Source of the DNA: Prostheceraeus crozeri
Lineage: Eukaryota > Platyhelminthes > Polycladida > Euryleptidae
Assembly: GCA_907163375.1 (NCBI GenBank)
Contig: CAJQUW010003035.1
Location: 238,470-302,469, forward strand
Direction: 5' to 3'
Length of the DNA stretch: 64,000 nucleotides
Part shown: one piece after another, positions 11,935 to 22,891 of the stretch
Layout of the letters: each line of letters begins with the position of its first letter
Position numbering within the stretch: position 1 is the stretch's first letter
Notes under the pieces: model-generated
Database searches by the model: none
What the model saw: only the letters and a program-made list of their open reading frames with translations
Told to the model about the DNA's origin: nothing
Made by a program: the position numbers and the translations under genes

Positions 11935-13607
11935 CAGATTGTTTCATAAAAAATGGATCACCCTTAAACATCGCCTTAACTTCAACTTTGTCTAACTCCG
12001 CCAAACTTGATCGAATTTCTCTGAAATTTGGAAGATATGTTAGTTGTGCTTACTAATATCATTGTTGGAAATTTCAAGAATATGAATATTCATGAATATT
12101 GAGTTGTTTTCCTGTTATAGATAAAAAAGTAGTAGATAATTTGATCTTCATTTAGCAATGTTACACAAAATCATACCTCACTCTTATAAAATTACATTTG
12201 TTTCCTTTGTTATGTAATATGTTGTTCTACAAGCCAAAAGCTATCAAGCAAAACAAAAATAAAGAAAATCGGTCAATCAGAGCCAGTATAGCACCATTAT
12301 TCATCAACAATAATGTAACTGCTACATGCGATTAACTGGACTTCATGTTCCATAGCTTCCTGACTTCGTTGCGGTGGTGTTGGCAGCACTCCTGATTGCT
12401 TTCAGCTAGAAATCTATCTCTTACCGGTTGAAAACAATACAAAGCACAAATGAACAATAACGAGATCGCATTCACAAAAGGCAAAGTGTCAGCCTTGCTA
12501 GAACTAGGGTTTTCTTTGCGAGCTACAAGAAAGCGACTAAATGTCCCTTACACAAATGTGCATCGATGGCATAATGATGATTTTCGACTCTGTCGTAAAG
12601 AGGGCTCTGGCCGTCCACGCAAAACATCCAAACGTAGAGACCGCTTAATTTTGAGGTTTGTTAAAGTTGATCCAAGTCTCTCGTTAACTGAGATGGCTGC
12701 ACTAGTCTCATCTATTTCTAAGTCCACTATTCGTAGAAGACTTATTGAGTCGAATTTCAAGAGCTGTAAGAGGCCCTCTCAGATCGAATTATCAGATCAG
12801 CATACAAAAAGACGTCTCAGATGGGCAATGAGTCATTGTCACTGGCGAAATCAATGGGATCGGGTTGTCTGGTCTGATGAGGCATCAGTCCGTCTGAAGG
12901 ATAGTGATGGTCGATTGAGATTATGGATAAAATCTGATCAGGAAATTCCGAGACATTTACATCGTCCCCGGGTACAAGGTGGTGCGACTCTACTGATTTG
13001 GGCTGGCATTTGGACTAATGGCCGCTCTGAACTTCACATACAGTAAGGAACCATGAATTCTGAACGAATGTTTCTGTGAATGTTTTGCAAATGAACATTG
13101 GCCAAATGGCAGATCAACTTGGTGATCCATCGACTTGGTTATTTATGGATGATAATGCTACGTGTCACAGGAGTAGTAGAGTCAACTTATGCAAGTCTCA
13201 ATTAGGGCTTAGGACATTATCTTGGCCAGCTCGTTCTCCTGATCTGAATCCCATAGAAAATGTATGGAGTATTCTAAAACGTAACGTTCGTCGTTCACTG
13301 CTACCTACAGATGGCGTATCACAACTTACGTCACTGTTAAAAAGAGAGTGGAGAAAGTTAGATCAGTCAAAAATCAACGATGTCATCAAATCAATGCCTA
13401 GACGAATTGGCAATGTCATTGACAATAAGGGTAGGGCCACAAAATATTAGCTTCTTAAGAACCGTTACTGTATCATAGCTTATCAGATTATATAAGGACA
13501 TTTAAATATATTAGGGACATGAAATAACATGAAAAATGCTTTCTGTATCATACTTATGTTTTGTTTAGTCAAATTTTAGGATGATCCACTTTTTATGAAA
13601 CGGACTG
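11935..13607 (+). mobile_element. Tc1/mariner (DD34E) transposon, copy 1, 1673 bp
   Basis: TIRs of about 28 bp (CAG..GTTTCATAAAAA and inverse) sit between TA dinucleotides (11933-11934, 13608-13609). Internal transposase at 12450-13450 is broken. Copy 2 at 33455-35110 is the same family in inverse orientation with matching ends. Confidence 0.92.
12450..13450 (+). pseudogene. Tc1-like DD34E transposase, broken
   Basis: The ATG at 12450 opens a paired-type helix-turn-helix region (residues 1-45, SLRATRKRLNVPYTNVHRW) followed by a GRPR motif (GSGRPRKTSKRRDR). The catalytic triad is D in VVWSDEA, D in FMDDNATCH and E in NPIENVW, with 34 residues between the last two: DD34E as in Tc1. Intact length would be about 332 residues, normal for Tc1. 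Compared with copy 2, the lysine codon at 13044-13046 has become TAA, and a net 5-bp insertion around 13067-13072 shifts frame, so the C-terminal half reads from 13076 in another frame. The damage differs from that in copy 2, so the two copies decayed independently after insertion. The enzyme would cut and paste the element at TA sites. Confidence 0.93.
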
Positions 13608-13609
13608 TA

Positions 13610-14035
13610 CATTCTTACTGAGCAATTAAGTTTCTAGGTCAATATTTCACTTGCTAATTTTCTATGAAGGTCGTTCATAACTCTTTAACTCTAAATTAGA
13701 CAGCCTCAGCTATGGAATGAAGGCTGCCTAATTTAACTATGCTATACCAATGAGGCATGAATACTTCACTATTCATCTTCCAATTCCGAGTGAGAATGGA
13801 ATGCCTTTCAAAATTTAATCTCCTGAACATGTGAAGTTCTCAGTTGCATGAAATGCATATAAGCACGTAATAGATTTGAATTTTCCAGAGATAAACATCT
13901 TAAATTAGATATTCGATGTGGCACGTTTAGGCTCAATGTGGAATAATTTCCAATAAAATGATCAATGTATATCGTGTAGGCCTACCTGCCGACGTCATTT
14001 AAAACGCGATATAGAACTGTCTACACTGCACCCAT
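13610..14035. other. No gene recognised
   Basis: AT-rich sequence right of the Tc1 element; nothing supported. Confidence 0.4.
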
Positions 14036-14185
14036 CTTCAACGTGCGTAATTTAGCTATTGGTACAATGTGGGAAAAATAAGACAACAACGTATCCCGCA
14101 TTGATGATGTTTGCATCGATGCATCTGAAAATGCCCTAGGAATCTCAGTTAGCCTATACATCTGTATTCATCGCATTATTGTCCG
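14036..14185 (+). repeat. Dispersed repeat, partner at 10026-10185
   Basis: See the copy at 10026; here the shared blocks have additional substitutions and a different middle. Confidence 0.5.
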
Positions 14186-14557
14186 CCTTTTTCCTACATC
14201 GTTGCCCAGTCCATTTTAATCACGCAAAATATCACATGTTCAGGCGCTTACACGCCCTCAAATATCCTACATCATTGTCCTATAAAAATCCATGCTCATG
14301 TTGCATTGCTACCATTTTTATTCCCTACTGGTTTATACATGGCAGTAATGTTTGAATTTGAAAATTTCTATCTTTCTAGATGTCTATGCAAGCTGCATGA
14401 TAGCTAATTCCGACTAAGCTATTGATGGCTTAAAGGGTTGTTTGAATAGATTGAGATGTTATTAGCGATTTTTGTATTCACAAAACTTAAATCGAAAGGT
14501 CTGAAATAAATTTTTAACGAATTAAGACAAATAACCTGGCAATTGACAAATTTATGA

Positions 14558-14594
14558 AATCTCAACAGATGTAACCACCACGAGACATATGCAC
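14558..14594 (-). repeat. SINE tail fragment, inverted relative to 14835-14869
   Basis: The reverse complement carries CTCGTGGTGGTT and CATCTGTTGAGATTT exactly as the tail of the SINE at 14719-14859, but without the tRNA-like head. It makes the SINE region a near-hairpin of about 300 bp. Confidence 0.6.
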
Positions 14595-14718
14595 ATATGT
14601 AATGAGTAGCGCCTGCGTGAAGCGCCTCAATCTCGGATGCGGTATTCAGCGATTGCAGAAAGCAGTCCAACCTCGACGTGCTTGCGTTAAAGCAGTGCCT
14701 TCCTGGCTAATTCACGCT

Positions 14719-14859
14719 CTCAACAGATGGTCCGGTGGCCTTGTGGTTAGAGGGTATGCTTGCACGTCCTCCAGCTCCAACGTCGCTGGTTCAAACCTAC
14801 CCACGACAGATGAAGCCCAACAGGCCGAAACATGTCTCGTGGTGGTTGCATCTGTTGAG
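14719..14859 (+). mobile_element. tRNA-derived SINE with hammerhead-like body
   Basis: 14731-14800 is tRNA-like: a box A-like stretch GGCCTTGTGGTTAGAGG near the start and a box B-like GGTTCAAACC at 14788-14797, with tRNA spacing. It would be transcribed by RNA polymerase III. It is followed directly by a hammerhead-like fold (14801-14842). The unit is bounded by an 11-bp inverted repeat CTCAACAGATG (14719-14729) and CATCTGTTGAG (14849-14859). Pol III promoter plus hammerhead is known from schistosome Sm-alpha elements; whether this is related is inference. Confidence 0.6.
14801..14842 (+). ncRNA. Hammerhead-ribozyme-like fold behind a tRNA-like head
   Basis: Stem I CCACGA (14801-14806) pairs perfectly with TCGTGG (14837-14842). 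The core is CAGATGA (14807-14813), one change (U4 to A) from CUGANGA. Stem II GCC/GGC has a CAACA loop. GAAA is at 14827-14830. Stem III is the palindrome ACATGT and the cleavage-site base is C17 at 14836. The A.C apposition next to stem II is also seen in the motif at 48901. The U4 change would be expected to lower or abolish activity. Confidence 0.4.
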
Positions 14860-14874
14860 ATTTGATGAATATGT

Positions 14875-14990
14875 AATAGTTTTCTCTTTGAATACATACA
14901 CAGACCTGTATAAAGCTTTCAATTGTGAAATCATTCTTTCAAAATTCAATCTACGGGGTATATATAAATATGCACTTCATGCAACATCTG
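14875..14990 (+). repeat. Dispersed repeat, partner at 53210-53320
   Basis: Shares ACATACACAGAC.TG.ATAAAG, AAATCA.TCTTT and TATATATAAATATGCA with 53210-53320. Adjacent to the SINE tail but not part of it. Confidence 0.6.
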
Positions 14991-16505
14991 AGAGTTTATG
15001 ATTCAAGCATCGAAGAAAATTGCCCAAAATTTCATCCTACTCTCTCTGAAAAGGACAGTTTTTCTTCTGCATCCATTTTCACACAATGCAGTTTTTAAAT
15101 CACAAAAGGAAACACCACGCGCAGAAAACATCTTTTGTTAGCCAGAATCAATTCCATTTAATAAACGATTCCAACTTAAACCTTTCACTTATCCCCAAAG
15201 CTTCAATTAATTTGCATATGAGAGAAAGACGAATGTGTACAAATTTATTATTGCTTCATTTGAAAAATGGAAGACCAAACAGAGGAGAGAGAGAGACCAA
15301 GCAATAGAGTTTGCCCCTCGAATCTGATCATGTATCAGTCATGATAAAGAAATGTCCTCACATTGTTGCGTACGAGTGCCTTGTTAATTCTACAGAGACT
15401 TAGACTTAATGCTTCCCTTCTCCGGAGAAAATTAAAGCATGATTTGTAAGGGAAAAAGAAGAAGACGTTATGACTATTTGACTTTTCTTCAAGACGATTG
15501 ACTTGACTTTTTCTTTTTCCGTCCCTGTTGATCGCTAAATCGTAGGATTTTGCAAATTATAACATGTTAGTGTAATTTGAATTTACAATTTATTCCGATG
15601 ATGTTGGTTCTTTCGCATTAAGTGCTTAGCAACGTCACCTTAACTTCTTTTTCATTTCATACAAATCAAATGTACTGTTTGACAAATTCATTTGATTTGA
15701 CTGAAAATTTAACTTATTAATTTAGTAGCCAGCCGAGGAAGGATAAAAAGTGTATGAGTAAGCGACTCATATCCGTTTTGCACCAATGATCCAATTTGTT
15801 TAAGGCAGAGGAAAAAATGGTACAATTTCCCTCTCTCGTAAATCTCTTTTCAAGCTTTTACACACAATAGTTATGACGCTAGTATGTTTTAACGGACCGG
15901 GGGTTCTCAGAGCGACAGTATTATCTCACTTGCCTTTGTTGTGGAAGATAATAAGAGAGTTGGTTATTTCAATTATTTCTGAGTGCATTGGAAATGTTTA
16001 AAAGGAAAAAATAACGGCTCTTTAATCACAGCACATTTGCAAAGATTCAAACTGTCTTACGTTCTTCTCTCACACAGGGGAGAAAGGTTTTAACAGAATT
16101 CAACATTTATATAAACAATGAGAAAGTCTCAAAGATATCTGTTCCCTGGATAACATTTGATGTGAACTGATCGGTGCAGTTTCACCTACATACGGGTTTT
16201 ACAAACTGATTGAGAGACTATTGAAGAAACACATCCAACACTGAACTATCAACAATAAAGGCAAACGACCTCAGTGTTTACTACCGGATGATTAGAATTC
16301 AAAATTGAGGAGCGAATGGTCACAAGAACGCTTAGATGTCTTGCTTCTTTAGTAATGAGCGGAGAATATAATGTCTGAAAAGTCAGTGACGGTGTAAGCC
16401 TACCTAAAAGTTTGTCAACATGAAAAGGAAAGAGAAAAGAATAAGAGCAGAATAAAGGAGAGAAACTAGTCAGCGCCTATTGACGCTGAAGTTTCGTACG
16501 TTTCG
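14991..16505. other. No gene recognised (15158-15228 is a repeat)
   Basis: Contains the partner of the 9660 repeat at 15158-15228. Otherwise AT-rich with short frames. It lies downstream of the GPCR, which is on the minus strand, but no convincing polyadenylation site for that gene was seen within 300 bp of its stop. Confidence 0.45.
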
Positions 16506-16513
16506 CATGACAT

Positions 16514-16769
16514 CATAGAAATTGACAACAATAAAACCTCTAGAATGGAAATTAAGCTTCATGCAATGCACAATAACGGCACATAAATCGCACGCATTTT
16601 CACTTAGATGCACCTGCCAACGTCTGTATGATTGGGTTAGAATCAGTCACATGTGCAAATCGAAGCTTTTAATTGGTTCTTCATGCCCCAACTTAGTTCC
16701 CCCGGATGTGCCGCGACCTTGAGTCAATTTCCATTCTAGCCAACTTCAGATGAACAATCTATTTCTATG
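16514..16769. mobile_element. hAT-like MITE family B, full length 256 bp
   Basis: Ends CATAGAAATTGAC and ATTTCTATG (9-bp TIR CATAGAAAT), with a perfect 8-bp target duplication CATGACAT at 16506-16513 and 16770-16777. Nearly identical to the copy at 50506-50761, so recently active. It ends 90 bp past the GPCR stop codon. Confidence 0.88.
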
Positions 16770-16858
16770 CATGACATAGCAATTGGAATTATTTTTCCAT
16801 AGAGGTCAGAAAGAAAGTTATTCTCTCACTTGTATGAATATTGATTGGAAGACATCGA

Positions 16859-17782
16859 TTACGCCGGCTGCACACTTCCAACGCGATTGTTTAGGCATGA
16901 CATTGAAGTGCGGAATGCTTCTCGGAATCCAGTGCTAACCAACCAGAATACAAAGAAATTCGTTGCGTTACTCGTGTCTTTCAAAACTTCAAGGCAGCGG
17001 ACGATGAACATGCGCTTTTCCAATGAAATGAAAGTATTCAGACTTACTAAAACAAATGTGGCAAACATCACAATCAGTAGTGTTACAACGGCTATTTGAA
17101 ATATACAGATAGCTATGGCCATTTTCGTAGCATTCAATGCTCTCTCCGCTAAATTTCCATTCTGATTCTGTTGATTGAGATTCTGGCTGCTGTCACGTAA
17201 TACATGCATGGTCAAAACGCTTAAAACTGCTGACAGGATGACTGGAAAAAATATTGTTAATGTTGGATTTGTTGTAATCACGATAGAATATCTGATAGTA
17301 AGGAAACAAGATCGTCCATTGAAATTCACGTTAAAAATGTAATGAAGTAACGCTAGATTTAAAATTCCAATCGTAATAATCATGAGAACGGTTCCAGTAA
17401 TTGACTTGAAGATATTCTTCTTTGTAGGGAACTTGACACAAACATATCTTTCCACACTGATCAAAAGAAGTATCCAAGCTGAAAAGCCTTGTGTCCAATT
17501 TCTTGCTAGATTTGATAAGATGCACCCGATCTTACTTTGACCATTCCATGCATGATTGACACCAACGTGTAAACAAGCAATTATTCCAGGCCAGATAAGT
17601 ACTAAAGTATCGGATACAGAGAGGATGTAAAACAAGATCTTTGTCGTTTTCCGCAATGAATGGAAGTGATACAAAGTGTATATTGCAAGGCAGTTTGTTA
17701 TGACTCCAATAACGATGATGATTGAGCCATAGATTGCCCAAAAAGCTCCAAAAATCTGATAAAATGTTGTCGAGTTGCTCAT
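16859..17782 (-). CDS. Class A (rhodopsin-family) GPCR, intronless
   Basis: 307 residues from the ATG at 17782; a TTG four codons upstream is in frame but not a plausible start. It is a seven-transmembrane receptor of the plasma membrane that would signal through heterotrimeric G proteins. Family marks seen: N-glycosylation site NST near the N-terminus; TM1 with GVITN (Asn1.50 at 30); TM2 LSVSD (Asp2.50 at 58); Cys87 at the start of TM3 and Cys159 in the second extracellular loop for the usual disulfide; ERY (111-113) at the end of TM3; TM5 with PVILSAVLSVL; a Gln/Asn-rich third loop; TM6 around AICIFQIAVVTLL; TM7 with NATNFFVFW, a variant of NPxxY with Phe for Pro and Tyr, as in several invertebrate peptide receptors. 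A short C-terminal tail follows. Ligand unknown; a neuropeptide is a reasonable guess. The frame is undamaged and the neighbouring sequence is repetitive. Confidence 0.93.
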   Translation of the reverse strand: MSNSTTFYQIFGAFWAIYGSIIIVIGVITNCLAIYTLYHFHSLRKTTKILFYILSVSDTLVLIWPGIIACLHVGVNHAWNGQSKIGCILSNLARNWTQGFSAWILLLISVERYVCVKFPTKKNIFKSITGTVLMIITIGILNLALLHYIFNVNFNGRSCFLTIRYSIVITTNPTLTIFFPVILSAVLSVLTMHVLRDSSQNLNQQNQNGNLAERALNATKMAIAICIFQIAVVTLLIVMFATFVLVSLNTFISLEKRMFIVRCLEVLKDTSNATNFFVFWLVSTGFREAFRTSMSCLNNRVGSVQPA

Positions 17783-17826
17783 TTTAAAAATCAACGCTTG
17801 TGAATGATTTGATAATCATGACGCTC

Positions 17827-17834
17827 TTTATATA
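17827..17834 (-). promoter_or_regulatory. Possible TATA box of the GPCR gene
   Basis: The minus strand reads TATATAAAG at 17834-17827, 45-52 bp upstream of the ATG, leaving room for a very short 5' leader. The same motif is repeated 344 bp further out in the duplicated segment (18171-18178). The local AT-richness means chance is not excluded. Confidence 0.35.
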
Positions 17835-18121
17835 CATACATTTCGTTAACACCTTGGTCGACTACCAATTGATAATCAAAATATCAGAAAATGTACTCAA
17901 AAATACCCACCATCTCTAAGTGATTGCGAAACTGGAAATTGCATCACACTTTTCCATTTCAATTGATAATTAAACATTTTTGAGCGATAACCAAAAGCGA
18001 TTTCGAGAAGAGGCCTTAGATAATAAAATCTCGCTTTTCATCTTCGCAATTCACACGCAGTAAAATGTCTTGACGCAAACAAAAGTGCTAAAAACACCGT
18101 GTCACTTTATGATCGATAGTT
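17827..18121 (-). repeat. Upstream segment of GPCR, duplicate 1
   Basis: Direct tandem duplicate of 18171-18461. Both run from TTTATATACATACATTTCGT to TCACTTTATGATCGATAGT, with about 90% identity by eye for the first 150 bp and a more diverged middle. Confidence 0.85.
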
Positions 18122-18170
18122 CTATTCTATGACGTAGCTGAAACATAAATATATAAATGTATAAATGGTC

Positions 18171-18461
18171 TTTATATACATACATTTCGTTCACACCTTG
18201 GTCAACTACCAATTGATAATCAAAATATCAGAAAATGTACTCAAAAATACCCACCATCTCTGAGTGATTACGAAACTGGAAATTGCATCACACTTTTCCA
18301 TTTCAATTGATAATTAGACATTTTAAAGCAATAAACTAAAAAATGTTCAAACAATGCCTAAGATATTCAAATCTCGCTTTGACAGTCAATTCACACGCAG
18401 TAAAATGTCTTGATGTAGACAAAAGTGTTGAAAATACCGTGTCACTTTATGATCGATAGTT
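18171..18461 (-). repeat. Upstream segment of GPCR, duplicate 2
   Basis: Second copy of the 5' flanking segment, carrying the same TATA-like motif but no coding sequence after it. Either a local promoter duplication or the stub of a lost tandem gene copy. Confidence 0.85.
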
Positions 18462-18689
18462 ATTTACTATTAAAACTGCATTATAATGAGTATATATACA
18501 TATATAATGAGTATAATAATATTTACTATTTCTAACTACGTTATAAACTATTAAAAGTACATTTACGATGTCCATGCAAAATACAATTAGATAGTGACGT
18601 TTAGGATATAGTTGATGAGGCGCTTTTGAGATTTATCAGAACGAACATTTTTCCTAAGCCTCGCTCATCGTCTATTAAGCATTCTTATG

Positions 18690-18965
18690 AGTGGTGATAG
18701 AAATAATCGACTCTGAAACTTTGCACGATTTGGTGTGTTCAATGCTCAACTGGTTGTTTATTGTTCAATTGCTATGGTATTTTGTCAGCAGATTGTGCCA
18801 TCCCAATACTTTCTTTCTGGTCAAACCACAGGCTGTTTATTGTTCGATTGCTATGGTATTTTGTCAGCAGATTGTGCCTTTTCATTAACGTTATATCTTC
18901 AAATGCTTCCTTTCTAGTCACACAGAAGAAGATCCGGCCTGTCCAAATCAGGGAGGGGACTTGAC
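18690..18965 (+). mobile_element. hAT-like MITE family A, rearranged fragment
   Basis: Family A sequence from the CTGAAACTTTGCAC block onward. The segment around TATTGTTC..TTGTCAGCAGATTGTGCC is present twice in tandem, and the right terminus is diverged. Older than the 28-31 kb copies. Confidence 0.75.
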
Positions 18966-19516
18966 AAGACATCGCTGTCATTCGCAGATTAACAAATACA
19001 CTGCTCCAGATACAAAATTCTCAAATGCTGATTTCTCAGTCTGACAAATCCCACAGGCTGTGGATTGTACAATTGGAAACATTATATTGAGGTCATGAAA
19101 GCACCTGTTTGAGAAAAACGTTGCCGAAGTTTGAGCGGAGATTGTTCAAGACACGAAACAACATTGGCGTCCTGTTTAAATCATATTTAACATCCATTTT
19201 GTGTAATAAAATGATTTATTGCGCGAAATTGTCAATAAGGTGGACGTTGTCAGTGGAAAAGTTATTTTCACACGAATTATCTTTGAGAAATATTTTTTGC
19301 GCATTTCCGGTAAAATGTTCGTCGCTTGAAATTTGATTGATCGTCCAAAACACGAGATTGCATCAAGGTAGGGGAAACGGCAAGACTTACGGGGACCGCA
19401 AGGAATAATGTACGCCAGCATTAATTGTGAATAATGTTCTTTTCCGAAGACGGCGAAAGATTGCTGGCAATTTAGGAATTCGAAAAACTCAGCAAACTAA
19501 GATTGAGGGCGTGCAT

Positions 19517-19555
<39 letters not shown>

Positions 19556-19569
19556 AAAGTTTCATAGAA
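18966..19569. other. No gene; (GA)n microsatellite at 19522-19551
   Basis: Ordinary AT-rich sequence with a 30-bp GA run. No domain in the short frames at 19109-19421. Confidence 0.5.
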
Positions 19570-19589
19570 TGATGCAATGGCTACTATCC

Positions 19590-20568
19590 AAATAGCGACA
19601 AAGCTCTGTCGCAGTATATTGGATATCTAAAGAAAATAGCAACAAGTACGACAGCTTTGATAAAATAGAATAAAAAACATCCTTGATTCCTCGCTCGCAC
19701 TCACCTGACCCAGGAATCGAACAGAGGTCCGCGGTGGAGACGACCTCTCACCTTCTTCACTAGGCCACGCTGACCGCACTCGCCTAACCCAGGAATCGAA
19801 ACGAAGTCCGCGGTGGAAATGAGAGCTCGCATCTTCTTCACTAGACCACGCCGACCGCACTCGCCTGACCCAGGAATCGACCCGAAGTCCGCGGTGGAGA
19901 CGACCTCTCACCTTCTTCACTAGGCCACGCCAACCGCACTCGCCTAACCCAGGAATCGAAACGAAGTCCGCGGTTGAGACGAGCTCGCACCTTCTTCACT
20001 AGACCACGCTGACCGCACTCGCCTGACCCAGGAGTCGACCCGAAGTCCGCGGTGGAGACGAGCTCGCACCTTCTTCACTAGGCCACGCCGACCGCACTCG
20101 CCTGACCCAGGAATCGACCCGAAGTCCGCGGTGGAGACGACCTCTCACCTTCTTCACTAGGCCACGCCAACCGCACTCGCCTGACCCAGGAATTGAACCG
20201 AAGTCCGCGGTGGAGACGAGCTCGCACCTTCTTCACTAGGCCACGCCGACCGCATTCGCCTGACCCAGGAATCGACCCGAAGTCCGGGGTAGAGGCGAGC
20301 TCGCACCTTCTTCACTAGGCCACGCCGACCGCATTCGCCTAACCCAGGAAAGGACCCGAAGTCCGCGGTGGAGACGAGCTCGCACCTTCTTCACTAGGCC
20401 ACGCCGACCGCACTCGCCTGACCCAGGAATCGACCCGAAGTCCGCGGTGGAGACAAGCCCGCACCTTCTTCACTAGGCCACGCCGACCGCACTCGCCTGA
20501 CCCAGGAATTGAACCGAAATCCGCGGTGGAGACGAGCTCGCACCTTCTTCACTCAGCCACGCTGACGG
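19590..20568 (-). repeat. Array of 11 tRNA-like 79-bp units
   Basis: Unit boundaries repeat at 19694, 19774, 19855, then every 79 bp to 20487. On the minus strand each unit looks like a tRNA gene: GTGGCCTAGTGAAGAAGG resembles box A and GGTCGATTCC (GGTTCGATTCC in some) resembles box B, at normal spacing. 19590-19650 is a diverged copy of the arm that encloses the second array (TCGCAGTA..TTGGATATCTAAAG). Long chance frames run through it (for example 19627-19920), but they only read the tandem unit. Likely a SINE- or tRNA-derived minisatellite within an element. Confidence 0.8.
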
Positions 20569-20981
20569 TGCAAAGGGAATCCACATATACACTCTGACTG
20601 AAATACAGCATGGATGATAATAGCAGAGGCCTATACGGCTACATATAGTTAATACTTCCGAAAATGCACATGTTTCAGTTTTTGAGTTACTGTATAAAAC
20701 GTTGTACGACTCTTTCACAGAAAAGCAACTATTTACTCAATTAAAATGAATGATTAATCTGCACGTTTCACTGATTCTTATGATTTTCCGGAAGTGCAAA
20801 TCGAAGCTTGCCACTATGAATGATTACCAACATGAATATTGATGTCACATAGGTAATGTTACGCACATGCCTTTAAATCAGAGATTTCTCCAACCAAAGC
20901 TGCACAGATATACTAATTTGATTATATATATTTGTAGCAAAAGCAATTACTTACCAAGTTCTTGAAGCAAACAACTAAGTT

Positions 20982-21268
20982 TACCAAGATCTCAGATGTG
21001 GGAACCAAAGCCTACCAAGATCTCTAATGTGGAAACCGAATCTTGCCAAGATCTCTAATGTGGGAACCAAAGCTTACCAAGATCTCTAATGTGGAAACCA
21101 AAGCCTACCAAGATCTCTAATGTGGAAACCTAATTTTTCCAAGATCTCTAATGTGGGAACCAAAGCTTGCCAAGATCTCTAATGTGGGAACCAAAGCTTA
21201 CCAAGATCTCTAATGTGGAAACCGAATCTTGCCAAGATCTCTAAGATGGAAACCATAGCCTATCAAAG
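20982..21268. repeat. 30-bp tandem array, about nine to ten copies
   Basis: Units of the form TACCAAGATCTCTAATGTGG plus GAACCAAAGC with alternating GGG/GGA and AAAGC/GAATC variants, giving a higher-order pattern. Non-coding. Confidence 0.9.
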
Positions 21269-22891
21269 TTTCCCTTCATTTTGTCCAAAGCTAATCATCA
21301 TTTTGTCATGTTCTGCATGTACTTTCCACGCATTTCTATCATACATTATATACATTATATATATACATTTGCTATGAATATGGATGCCTTGCAATTGAAA
21401 GAATTCAAGTCCAAGAAAACGGGCTTCCCATATTAACTGACATCAATATCATGCATCGGGCCTGCTCAGAAGCCACAGGACTTTGAGCATCAGGGTACCT
21501 CGCAGCATCAATACTCAGAATAAGCTGCTAAAAGGATGTAAAACTATCTGTGGGCATTAATGTCTTACCACTGCTATGAAGAGCACACGCTCGTGATTGT
21601 CTAGGGATGTACTGCTCGCCGCTCGGCGAGATAAAATAAAAGAAAGAAGCCGAAAGTGTGTTTTGAATTCGACGGAAGGAGAGAGTCAATTAGTCAAGTA
21701 TTCCATACATAGGTGACGCTCCTTCTCTTTCACTTGGCGCAGCATCAGGGCTATCGATCCTCTCTCTCTCTCTCTCCTCGGCGCTCGGAAATTTAAATCT
21801 TTCATGTAATAAAATAGATTTTGTGATAAACAAGTCTAGGAGAATTAATGTGGGGTATATGTCCGCTGACAGCGGCTGCAATATGAATGATTGTACGGAA
21901 TTGAGGATGTGGAGTGATCAGTAAACATAGTTGTTGTGTTATTGAAGCTTAATGCAGTTTCTTTACCTCTTTCACGAGGAAATTTCAAGCGAGGCTTTGC
22001 ATCGTGACTTTACGTTTGTTAAACTGCCTTTGTCGGAAGTTTTGGACGGCGCATGACTCGACAGATTACAAGGTAACAAAATACAAAATGAAGACAAGAA
22101 AACGAAACGATTAGAAATAACAGCAGTGGGAAATTAATTTTGAAAAAATGGAAAGGAGGAAATGGAATGAGGTAACGAATGTGATTCCGGGAGATTATTC
22201 TCCAGTGAAATACATTCTCTGAATTGAAAGAGATTCGAAATTGTCGTTGAAAGAGAAATTGGGTGACTTCAAAGATATCTTTGATTTTAGCTGTCAAATA
22301 TCTATGTCATCTCAATGCGGACAGTGAGGCCTCTGTAGCCCTTGTCTAATCGACAGCGAAACCCCAAAATTCGAATTAGACCATCAGACAAGAATCATTT
22401 AGAAATAATGACAACAAGGTCCCTTTTCCTCATCCAGCAGCCAGAGCTTCTGCACCTCGCAACTCAGTGGAGCTATTTAATGCCTAAATTTCATAAATTA
22501 ACACTAAAATACAAAGAAATTTCTTGCTCATACAACAGCACGTATGTCATCACAATACGACGGCATCTGTTTTCATACCACGAAGAGTATTCACAGGATT
22601 CTCGGTGAGCCAGCCCACTTGCTGGCAAAATTTGGGCGATTAAAATGCACGCTACAGCATCAAGGCGCCTGTGGCTCGTATCTATAACATCATGTGATAG
22701 GTTTTAGATATGTAGACGTTTCTTTGAGGAGACAAAATTCAAGAAGTTCAGAGACAACGGCGGCACAGTGGCTTCAGCAGATCTTAACAGTTGGTGTGTT
22801 TAACACAAAAATCGAAAGATTCTTTTCTCAGGGAACAGAAAGTCTTGATCCAATAGAGCCAATATATATATATAAAGAGAATGACAGCAAA
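21269..22891. other. No gene recognised; short CT run near 21759
   Basis: Several short frames (for example 22019-22297) lack recognisable domains. A GC hairpin CTCGCCG/CGGCGAG sits near 21615-21632. Nothing supported. Confidence 0.45.

Noticed and set aside
19627-20718. Frames of 81-97 codons in the 79-bp array
   Set aside because: Repetitive peptide (RGLRFDSWVRRVRSAW) is the translation of the tRNA-like unit; the period 79 is not a multiple of three.
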